A DNA stretch of 19,973 nt from Candidatus Methanogasteraceae archaeon UBA261 (GTDB lineage: Archaea > Halobacteriota > Methanosarcinia > Methanosarcinales > Methanogasteraceae). Each line of letters opens with the position of its first letter. Within the stretch, counting starts at the first letter, position 1. The notes beneath the pieces were generated by a model, which had not been told where the DNA came from, ran no database searches, and saw nothing but the letters and a program-made list of their open reading frames with translations. Made by a program: the position numbers and the translations under genes. The stretch covers positions 4,025 to 23,997 of the forward strand of contig DAWR01000086.1 in assembly GCA_002506015.1 (NCBI GenBank), written 5' to 3'. Of this stretch, positions 15,044 to 19,973 are shown one piece after another.

Positions 15044-15187
15044 GCTGTCCAGCCCATCTGCTTGCGCATCGTAGATGCCGTTTTGGTTCGCATCGATCAC
15101 GACATCATATCCACCAGTCGTGAGCGGGGCGTGCCAGACGAGCATTGTGGCTATCTCACCATTCATGGGCATGGTCTTGACCGAACG
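15044..15187 (-). pseudogene. Fragment S2b of the surface-protein gene, anchor deleted
   Basis: The minus strand reads RSVKTMPMNGEIATMLVWHA, then PLTTGGYDVVIDANQNGIYD and DGLDS, matching the extracellular part of S1 and S4. Right after DGLDS the sequence jumps to block I2, so the linker, membrane helix and stop are missing. The jump lies at ACAGC, present in both parent sequences, which suggests deletion through a short homology. The right edge adjoins cassette B at the same point where S1 adjoins cassette A. Confidence 0.65.
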
Positions 15188-15238
15188 GCTTATGAGTCGG
15201 TACATGCAAACACACCATAAAAGTAAGGTTGGTCAGTC

Positions 15239-15493
15239 GTGAGAATCAGATTTACAAGGCATGCACAATTCAAAATCTCTCTTATCAACGAGCATGGTTT
15301 TCCTCTCACAACCAACCATGTTAAGGATGCAATAGAGCAACCCGAGTTTGTTACGGAGGAGAAGTTTGGCAGGAGGGGTGCATACCGATCGCTGGATAAG
15401 ACGCACGCGATAAGAGCCATATATGAAGAGCACGAAGGTGTGTTTACTGTGGTCACCGCAATGGTGGTCAGGAGGATTAGATATGAAGGGTAA
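15239..15493 (+). CDS. DUF4258-family protein, probable RelE-like toxin
   Basis: This 84-residue protein starts at GTG with MRIRFTRHAQFKISLINEHG. The opening F-T-x-H-A-x-x-K, the central V-x-x-A-I-E-x-P-E and the C-terminal VFTVVTAMVVRR strand fit DUF4258, a small fold related to RelE/BrnT-type ribonuclease toxins. The next gene overlaps it by 11 nt and encodes a DUF2283 protein, a frequent partner in prokaryotic genomes. The ribosome binding site is weak (AAGGTTGG). A CATAAAAGT stretch upstream may be its TATA. The toxin role is inferred from family and context. Confidence 0.7.
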   Translation: MRIRFTRHAQFKISLINEHGFPLTTNHVKDAIEQPEFVTEEKFGRRGAYRSLDKTHAIRAIYEEHEGVFTVVTAMVVRRIRYEG

Positions 15494-15704
15494 AATCAGA
15501 TACGACAAGGACGTGGACATTGCAATGCTTATACTGTCTGATAAGAAACTTGCTTATGAGACTGAGATGGATGATGTGATCGTTGGCTTTTCAGAGGATG
15601 ACGAACCCATCTGGTTGGAGATTCTCAATGTGAGCAGCGGGTTTCTGCCTGGACTTAATCGCGTGGTCGAGCATGCCATGGCGGTGGAAGCGTCTGTTAC
15701 GTGA
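15483..15704 (+). CDS. DUF2283-family protein, probable antitoxin, 3' end replaced by repeat sequence
   Basis: This 73-residue protein begins MKGKIRYDKDVDIAMLILSD and continues with ETEMDDVIVGFSEDDEPIWL and EILNVS, the usual DUF2283 pattern. AGGAGG sits about 8 nt before the ATG, inside the preceding gene, so translation is coupled. DUF2283 proteins commonly pair with DUF4258 partners. The last codons (EASVT) and stop are read from sequence matching the kae1-upstream spacer (compare GCGTCTGTTACGCGATCC in block I1), so the native C-terminus may have been trimmed when the cassette was joined to the array. Confidence 0.7.
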   Translation: MKGKIRYDKDVDIAMLILSDKKLAYETEMDDVIVGFSEDDEPIWLEILNVSSGFLPGLNRVVEHAMAVEASVT

Positions 15705-15852
15705 TCCGGCAGAAAGGGGTTGGATGTGCTCGGTGCGTGTGCCGTCCATGCCGTTGGTGTATATGCGGCTACCCGGGCAGTGGGGTGATATCTGAGTGCT
15801 GACGGGCTCGGTCATTGCGAGTGAGGGTGAGGCTGTCGGGGATTCGATAAAA
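15686..15852 (-). repeat. Block I3: partial, diverged copy of the kae1-upstream spacer
   Basis: The left end (GCGTCTGTTACGTGATCCGG) matches block I1, and the right end (GGATTCGATAAA) matches the sequence beside S1 near 13260. The middle is diverged. It gives the block order I then S then K, as expected if copies 2 and 3 are tandem repeats. Its left end overlaps the 3' end of the DUF2283 gene. Confidence 0.5.
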
Positions 15853-15875
15853 AAGAAAAGGTTCAGTTGAACCTT
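15846..15875 (-). terminator. Palindrome plus T-run at the end of the surface-protein tail
   Basis: AAGGTTCA and TGAACCTT form a perfect 8-bp stem with a 2-nt loop (15858-15875). On the minus strand it is followed by TTTTCTTTTTTATC. This looks like a transcription terminator, and the tail's TGA stop is within the stem. In S1 the matching sequence has lost the palindrome. Confidence 0.6.
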
Positions 15876-16012
15876 CTTCTGATCCTGCTCACAGCAATAA
15901 CACACAGCAGACCGATCAGACCGATGATTCCGTGCGGGGCGAGGACTGGAACTGGCATTGGCAGTGCGTCAGCGATCACGACAAAGCCGGGCGATTCACG
16001 GTCCAGCCCATC
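15853..16012 (-). pseudogene. Fragment S3: best-preserved surface-protein tail
   Basis: The minus strand encodes a linker, then VPVLAPHGIIGLIGLLCVIA, VSRIRRRFN and a stop, apparently the undamaged end of the anchor. Its stop lies inside the palindromic terminator. The 5' side is fused at the DGLD codons to kae1 copy 3, with the same joint as copy 2. It shows what S1 and S2 have lost. The first three quarters of the gene are not present. Confidence 0.65.
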
Positions 16013-16522
16013 CGATGTCAAGCGTCTCCCCGAATATCCGGTACCGCCCGCCCCGGTAATGTGGTGTTAACATTTTCAAGATTGAGCATCGTCGCCTCTG
16101 GCGATACGCAAGCACCTGCGAGTTTGCGCCACTCACATAGAGCATGACCGGATCATCGATTCCGCACTGCCACCTGCCAATCTCAAGATGTGCGACGCAG
16201 TGGTTAACACCTATAAGGGGCACATCGAGCGAGAGCGCCAGTGCGCGGGCTGCTGTTGCCACTGTCCGAAGACACGGTCCCATCCCGGGTCCCTGCGAGA
16301 ACGCGATGCCGTTGATCTGTAGGTCTCCTGCTGATTCGATCGCTTTTCTGATGACTGACGCGATCTGGGCGGCGTGGTGCTGCGCAGCTTCCCGCGGGTG
16401 GATGCCACCGGTTGCTGGCTGGTATGTTGCGGTCGCCTCTGCGAGGACGCCCTCTTCGGTCACCCTTTCCCTGCTGCGAGGTTCCACGCGGTGCCCTCGA
16501 TTCCGAGGATGGTTTTGTGCAT
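16013..16522 (-). pseudogene. Truncated kae1 copy 3 with a 48-bp insertion
   Basis: The copy starts MHKTILGIEGTAWNLAAGKG and then meets TGA in that frame, because it shares the one-base shift of copy 2 plus a further change (AAAGGGTG for AATCGTG). Past the shift, Kae1 sequence continues open from RVTEEGVLAEATATYQPATG to GETLDIG, then joins surface-protein sequence. A 48-bp in-frame insertion (16059-16106) splits VLAYR from YRGGRY. The C-terminal half is missing, so the copy is not a functional enzyme. Confidence 0.85.
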
Positions 16523-16597
16523 TGTTCTGGTTGTATGGTTGTGGGTATGGGTATTATGGCTGCGGATATTTTATGGTGTGTCTGCAGCATCCCTCAT

Positions 16598-17443
16598 TTA
16601 TTTAAATTCTTTAAAAAAATTATCGTTTATTTCATATATGGTTTTTGGAATTAATCCAAGTTCTATATTCTCAAACATATCTATCATTTTTTCGCCATCG
16701 ACCAGTTCAATCGGCGGAACACCATCTCTCACAGCCTCTCCTTTAGCCTCCAAACTAAACCTTCCAGTTGTTATAATTATGCCCTTATCAGCCCTCCCCA
16801 TCATAGCACCTCGAAAATCTCTTACTTGTGAGGCAGAAACAGTGCCTTGATATCTTTTGCACTGGAAGATTACTTTGAAACTAACCAGCGGATTTATTTC
16901 CAATATCCCATGACCGTCAATGCCACCGTCACCAGTTTTCCCTGTGACTTTGACTTGCTGAAAACCAGATTCTCTCAATAGGCGTTGGCAAATTCTTTCA
17001 AATCCTTCCGGGGGCAAGGACTGTAAAAGGTTTAATAGCTCTTTTCTATGGCCATATCCTTCAATTGTTTCTTCATCTTCTACATCAACTTGTTTTACAT
17101 CTTGATTTTTTTTGAATATTTCACGAACATTTTTAAACATATCATAAACATCTTGATCATTTAATTCGGATTTCAGCCCCTTTTCTGTCAATGTCCAAAC
17201 TCCTCTCTGGGAAGATCCCAAATAACCGCTTTTCGACAAGTAAAATCTAGCCCACGCGATTTGATTTCTTACCCTCGAATCCCCACTTTTCAAAGTTTCT
17301 TCCAACTCGTTCTCCGGTATATCAAGCAGCTCTATTACAGCATCTTGCACTTCGGAGACCTTGCCAGAACCCCCCCGTTCTTTTAGAACATCAATGACCG
17401 GTATCACAAATCGTAAGAACTTCGGGCCGACATTTTCCTTCAT
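16598..17443 (-). CDS. Mrr-family restriction endonuclease
   Basis: This 281-residue protein has an N-terminal winged-helix domain (about 1-95, ending TLTEKGLKSEL), an acidic linker, and a C-terminal Mrr catalytic domain (about 135-262). The PD-(D/E)xK site is visible as Glu150 (GFERIC), Asp176 (GDGGIDGHG) and Gln194-Cys-Lys196 (FQCKRYQG). Mrr enzymes cut modified or foreign DNA. No methyltransferase neighbour is present, which fits a modification-dependent type IV role. AAGGGG lies about 5 nt before the ATG. The DNA is clearly more AT-rich than the kae1 blocks, indicating acquisition. It belongs to cassette C and stops 75 nt before the start of kae1 copy 3. Confidence 0.88.
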   Translation of the reverse strand: MKENVGPKFLRFVIPVIDVLKERGGSGKVSEVQDAVIELLDIPENELEETLKSGDSRVRNQIAWARFYLSKSGYLGSSQRGVWTLTEKGLKSELNDQDVYDMFKNVREIFKKNQDVKQVDVEDEETIEGYGHRKELLNLLQSLPPEGFERICQRLLRESGFQQVKVTGKTGDGGIDGHGILEINPLVSFKVIFQCKRYQGTVSASQVRDFRGAMMGRADKGIIITTGRFSLEAKGEAVRDGVPPIELVDGEKMIDMFENIELGLIPKTIYEINDNFFKEFK

Positions 17444-17503
17444 TATATCCCCTTTTCATATAAACCATTGCACATGATCTGTTCATATCTGTAATATTAT
17501 ATG

Positions 17504-17737
17504 CTACTCTAGTAACTCACTGATAACGATCTTCCCACCATCAAACGTCGCACACAACCGATCCCCGATCTTTTTAGCGACCTCTTCCGGAAGTGCAATC
17601 GTCAGTTTATTGTTCTCGCGGTCTACGCTGTAAACAAACTTTGCATGTAGTCCTTCAGGTACCTCCACCCATTCCCCTTCAGGAAGTGACTCCATATCCT
17701 CCCTGCTTTCGATTTTCACTTTTCGCATATCATACAT
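17504..17737 (-). CDS. Small protein downstream of the BrnT-like toxin, probable antitoxin
   Basis: The 77-residue protein begins MYDMRKVKIESREDMESLPE and ends CATFDGGKIVISELLE. I do not recognise a named family. Its mix of a short charged N-terminus and a beta-rich C-terminal half (KFVYSVDRENNKLTIALPEE) is like small archaeal antitoxins. The ATG overlaps the toxin's TGA (TGATG), with GAGGGAAG just upstream, so the two are coupled. An in-frame GTG lies one codon before and another ATG three codons later. BrnT is normally followed by BrnA, a ribbon-helix-helix protein; this is not BrnA-like by eye. Confidence 0.6.
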   Translation of the reverse strand: MYDMRKVKIESREDMESLPEGEWVEVPEGLHAKFVYSVDRENNKLTIALPEEVAKKIGDRLCATFDGGKIVISELLE

Positions 17738-18012
17738 CACTTCCCTCTTTTCATATATAATTTCCTCTCTGCCATTGTCGCATCCCTCGCGGTAACAACT
17801 CGATATCTATGCTTATGCGACTTCAAAACAATGAACAAAGTCTTTCCATAAGACTCTCCTATCACTTCTTTCAACCTCGCCCCATCTCTTGAGGTGTTTC
17901 GTATCAGGATTCTCCCATTTACGGCGTTTTCCACTTCCTTCGGATAGACGTTGTGTCTGCGTATATGATCCGATGATTTGCGATCCCATTCGATTAAAAT
18001 CTCATGTGTCAT
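17737..18012 (-). CDS. BrnT-like ribonuclease toxin
   Basis: This 91-residue protein begins MTHEILIEWDRKSSDHIRRH and ends with YRVVTARDATMAERKLYMKR, the BrnT signature (I-S-A-R-x-A-x-x-x-E-R-x-x-Y). BrnT is a RelE-fold toxin that blocks translation by cutting RNA. The central segment (VYPKEVENAVNGRILIRNTS) matches the family's helix after W-D-x-x-K. Toxin-before-antitoxin order fits BrnTA operons. The promoter is not evident; the 61 nt between the ATG and kae1 copy 4 hold no clear TATA, so transcription may enter from the repeat. The RelE-like fold call is firm and the toxin role is inferred. Confidence 0.75.
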   Translation of the reverse strand: MTHEILIEWDRKSSDHIRRHNVYPKEVENAVNGRILIRNTSRDGARLKEVIGESYGKTLFIVLKSHKHRYRVVTARDATMAERKLYMKRGK

Positions 18013-18073
18013 TGTTCACTCTGGATCGCCAATTGTTGACATGCGCCTGGGCCATCGTCACCCGCTCCAAACG

Positions 18074-18224
18074 GTGTGGTGCTGTGCAGCCTCCCGCGGG
18101 TGGATGCCACCGGTTGCTGGCTGGTATGTTGCGGTCGTCTCTGCGAGGACACCCTCTTCGGTCACCCTTTCCCTGCTGCGAGGTTCCACGCGGTGCCCTC
18201 GATTCCGAGGATGGTTTTGTGCAT
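18074..18224 (-). pseudogene. Truncated kae1 copy 4 (about the first 50 codons)
   Basis: It begins MHKTILGIEGTAWNLAAGKG then stops at TGA, identical at this point to copy 3. The remaining sequence matches intact kae1 through the codons for AAQHHA and then ends abruptly, followed by cassette C. It shares both the one-base shift and the AAAGGGTG change with copy 3, so copies 3 and 4 are sisters. It is too short to encode a domain. Confidence 0.8.
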
Positions 18225-18392
18225 TGTTGTGATGTTATGGTGGGGGCGGGGGGTAAAGGTGTTTTGGTGGTTCGAGTGCCTGCATCCATGGACGCGTCTG
18301 TTGTGTGATATATTAGAAGGGTGGTGGATGCGCTTCAGTACGTGCCGTGCGTGCATGCCTGCGCTAACCGGGTGTGTGGTGGGGCTGATATC
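18225..18392 (-). repeat. Block I4: fourth, diverged copy of the kae1-upstream spacer
   Basis: Landmarks shared with I1 and I2 include GGGGGTAAAGGTG, ATGGACGCGTCTGTTGTGTG and TGCGCTTCAGT. The right half is diverged and joins fragment S4 without the anchor-coding sequence. It keeps the K-I-S order of the array. Confidence 0.5.
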
Positions 18393-18730
18393 GACGGCGA
18401 TGGCGGTGCATCAGCAACCACGATAAAGCCCGGCGATCCGCTATCCAGTCCATCTGTTGCTGCGTCGTAGACGCGGTTCCGGTTCGAGATCGATCACGAT
18501 ATCGTATCTGCCGGGCGCAAGCGGGGCGTGCCAAACAAGCACCGGGGCCATCTCGCCATCCACGACAGGTACGGTTTCGACTGCGCCTGTGACGTCGTGG
18601 GATCGGATCGCCATCGTCTTAGTCCTGATCTATGACTACGTAGATGTCCACGTTCGTGCTTACGGTGAAGCCGGATCCTGCAGCGTAAACGTCTTCGTCC
18701 ACGCGGTACGTGTCTTTGGGTGCGCCGGTG
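18393..18730 (-). pseudogene. Fragment S4 of the surface-protein gene, extracellular part with stops
   Basis: The minus strand reads APKDTYRVDEDVYAAGSGFT, VSTNVDIYVVIDQD, a TAA stop, then in shifted frames DPIP, GAVETVPVVDGEMAPVLVWHA, PLAPGRYDIVID and DGLDSGSPGFIVV. It extends further toward the 5' end of the gene than any other copy and shows a repeated-domain surface protein. The membrane anchor is absent. Several frame changes and a stop make it a pseudogene. The 97 nt to its right (18731-18827) are GC-rich with no clear gene. Confidence 0.6.
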
Positions 18731-18827
18731 GTGGAGGGTGGAGACGGCGAGGGGCGGGACGATGGCGAGCGTTACACCATCCCGATCACACAGATCAACG
18801 CTGCCAGCTATACCATGAGCATGATGT

Positions 18828-18870
18828 AAATATTTATAAGAGATGGGAATAAAATACCGCAGATTGGAGG
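18828..18870 (+). promoter_or_regulatory. Promoter and ribosome binding site of the AbrB/VapC cassette
   Basis: AAATATTTATAAG (18830-18842) is a strong TATA box. GGAGG at 18866-18870 precedes the ATG at 18882 by 11 nt. The expected transcript start near 18865 lies after the in-frame ATG at 18843, which rules that start out. Confidence 0.6.
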
Positions 18871-18881
18871 AAACTGATGAT

Positions 18882-19142
18882 ATGATATCCAAAGTTGCAG
18901 AGATTGTTCAGGTAGATGACTGTGGACGGATACTGCTGCCTCATGGATTACAGGATAAAATCGGCATCAGTCCATACGACAAATTGATTGTAAGAATCAG
19001 TGGCGACACCATTGTACTGAAAAAACGAAAACACAGCGTGTTTGACCTCCAACGCAAGAATGTTGGAGAAGGCACACTCAAAAAGTCATTGATATTTGAG
19101 CGAAGCATCGACAGAGCAGGCAAAAAGGATATGCCGGCGTAG
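18882..19142 (+). CDS. AbrB/SpoVT-type antitoxin
   Basis: This 86-residue DNA-binding antitoxin begins MISKVAEIVQVDDCGRILLP. The swapped-hairpin AbrB pattern is clear: VDDCGRILLPHGLQDKIGIS followed by PYDKLIVRISGDTIVLKKR. The C-terminal tail (HSVFDLQRKN to KKDMPA) is charged and probably neutralises the toxin. It is followed after 2 nt by a PIN-domain gene. Such antitoxins bind their own promoter, so autoregulation at the TATA site just upstream is likely but not shown. Confidence 0.85.
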   Translation: MISKVAEIVQVDDCGRILLPHGLQDKIGISPYDKLIVRISGDTIVLKKRKHSVFDLQRKNVGEGTLKKSLIFERSIDRAGKKDMPA

Positions 19143-19144
19143 AA

Positions 19145-19624
19145 ATGACTTACGCTTTTGACACCAATATCTACCAGGTTTGGCGCAATCTGAACGATCC
19201 ATCTGTTCAGCGAATAATGAACCATCCATCGATCCAAACAGTCACACGCTGTTTCCTTGATGTAGAAGACGGGGATCCATTGGTGATACCCCGTATAATC
19301 TTGACAGAACATCTGGTCTGGATAGCCAAAACAGAGGGATTTGATGTTGCCATGGAAGTATTGGACACAGTCCACGACTCTGTATGGAACGTGATCTACG
19401 AGGATGAACAATTACATAAACTTGCCATTGAAATCGGAAGCAGATACGGCGGCATGGGAGCAGCGGATTTGTTGCTGGCTGCCGTAGCAAAGCAGGAAGG
19501 GGCAACCATCGTTACAATGGATTCGGATTTCAAAAAAATTAAGCCCGGAAATAGATGTTATTGTATTGGAATCGATAGCAGATCTAATTCAGGAAGTTCC
19601 AGAGTAACTGCTCCGGTATACTGA
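19145..19624 (+). CDS. PIN-domain ribonuclease toxin (VapC family)
   Basis: This 159-residue protein has PIN acidic residues Asp6 (FDTNIY), Glu55 (LTEHLVW), Asp108 (AADLLLAAVA) and Asp126/Asp128 (TMDSDFKKI). It forms cassette D with the AbrB-type antitoxin 2 nt upstream. It is not closely similar by eye to the VapC at 13576-14007, so the two cassettes were not copied from each other. The C-terminal tail after residue 140 (SRSNSGSSRVTAPVY) looks unrelated to the PIN fold and may come from read-through into flanking DNA. Confidence 0.85.
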   Translation: MTYAFDTNIYQVWRNLNDPSVQRIMNHPSIQTVTRCFLDVEDGDPLVIPRIILTEHLVWIAKTEGFDVAMEVLDTVHDSVWNVIYEDEQLHKLAIEIGSRYGGMGAADLLLAAVAKQEGATIVTMDSDFKKIKPGNRCYCIGIDSRSNSGSSRVTAPVY

Positions 19625-19664
19625 TTGGTCTCCCGATTGCGATCCTGTACTTTCTGGCAAGAAA

Positions 19665-19753
19665 AATAACCGCGGATGGCGCAGAGGGACGATAGAAGCA
19701 TTTAACCATTTATTTCCCCTCCGCGCCCCCCTCTCGTACTCTGCGGTTAAATT
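19665..19753. repeat. Imperfect inverted repeat downstream of the last VapC gene
   Basis: The left arm (from AATAACCGCGGATGGCGCAG) resembles the reverse complement of the right arm (CTCTGCGGTTAAATT at 19739-19753); AACCGC and AGAGGG-type segments match, with several mismatches between. The interior is A/T-rich then C-rich. It could be a small non-coding intergenic repeat or a terminator for cassette D. The remaining DNA to 19875 shows no gene. Confidence 0.4.
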
Positions 19754-19875
19754 CCCTGTTTGGTTACAGTATGCCCCATGTCCCGGATAGTTCCTACATA
19801 GTGAAGTCCCCTGAATAGTGGTTTTGGGTACCTGAGTAGTTACCTGCTAACAAGCAAGCACAAACCAATCCCGCA

Positions 19876-19973
19876 AGATATATTAACTCATGCACCCTAC
19901 ATCCGAACCATGTTGTGGTGATCAGGTCGGAGCATCATGTCATCGATGCAGCAAGTACCCGGAAGCGCCATCA
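19876..19973 (+). CDS. Possible promoter and first codons of a gene leaving the window
   Basis: GATATATTAA (19877-19886) looks like a TATA box. About 30 nt later a GTG at 19918 opens a frame reading MIRSEHHVIDAASTRKRH, which runs to the window edge. The ribosome binding site is weak. Eighteen residues do not allow a family assignment and the frame may be fortuitous. Confidence 0.3.

Noticed and set aside
18255..18290. GGTTCGAGT-type word as a tRNA T-arm
   Set aside because: No matching acceptor, D or anticodon stems around it; it is part of the spacer block I4.
18843..18881. Longer AbrB protein starting at the ATG at 18843
   Set aside because: This ATG directly follows the TATA box, upstream of the expected transcript start, while GGAGG points to 18882.
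12067..19624. CRISPR array as explanation of the repeated sequence
   Set aside because: The repeats are hundreds of bases long, gene-derived and irregularly spaced, with no short repeat-spacer pattern.
19780..19842. Recurring ATAGT or GTAGT words as a possible repeat array or operator
   Set aside because: Four short words with spacings of about 11, 17 and 21 bases and no wider similarity; consistent with chance.

Overview
The window is chromosomal DNA of a methanogen-related euryarchaeon, most like the Methanosarcinales and allied methane- or alkane-oxidising lineages. The evidence is F420-dependent methylene-H4MPT reductase (mer) directly followed by an FpoF-type F420 dehydrogenase subunit, the order remembered from Methanosarcina, together with an archaeal A-type ATP synthase, RNA polymerase subunit L, ribosomal protein S3Ae, archaeal class I CCA-adding enzyme, archaeal NMN adenylyltransferase and Kae1. 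TATA boxes and GGAGG-type ribosome binding sites are plain, and TTG/GTG starts are common. A species cannot be named from this stretch.

Positions 1-4864 hold a minus-strand run rps3ae, then mer-fpoF-nadM-membrane hydrolase-(partial gene), and a plus-strand cation/Ca2+ exchanger divergent from rps3ae. mer and fpoF link the C1 pathway to F420H2 oxidation, and nadM makes NAD. A strong stem-loop sits between the convergent exchanger and a lysine 2,3-aminomutase-family radical SAM gene (5090-6196) that lacks the lysine-binding aspartates and has a roughly 100-nt leader. Positions 6363-11911 form a minus-strand cluster: cca, rpoL, atpH-I-K-E and pyrH. The ATP synthase operon stops after subunit E, with pyrH overlapping it where atpC is expected.

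Positions 12067-19624 are the unusual part. An intact kae1 is followed to the right by a degenerate tandem array built from three sequence blocks: the 5' half of kae1 (K), the spacer upstream of kae1 (I), and the 3' end of a surface-protein gene with a C-terminal membrane anchor (S). K occurs once intact and three times truncated, and I and S recur around them. Between the blocks lie four cassettes: a DUF104-type antitoxin/VapC pair, a DUF4258/DUF2283 pair, an Mrr-like endonuclease with a BrnT-like toxin and its partner, and an AbrB/VapC pair. The truncated kae1 copies share one frameshift, and two share an identical S-K joint, so they were copied from one another. The array looks like a hotspot where toxin-antitoxin and restriction cassettes collected beside an essential tRNA-modification gene while one intact copy was kept.

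The last 350 bases carry an imperfect inverted repeat and perhaps the first codons of another gene.
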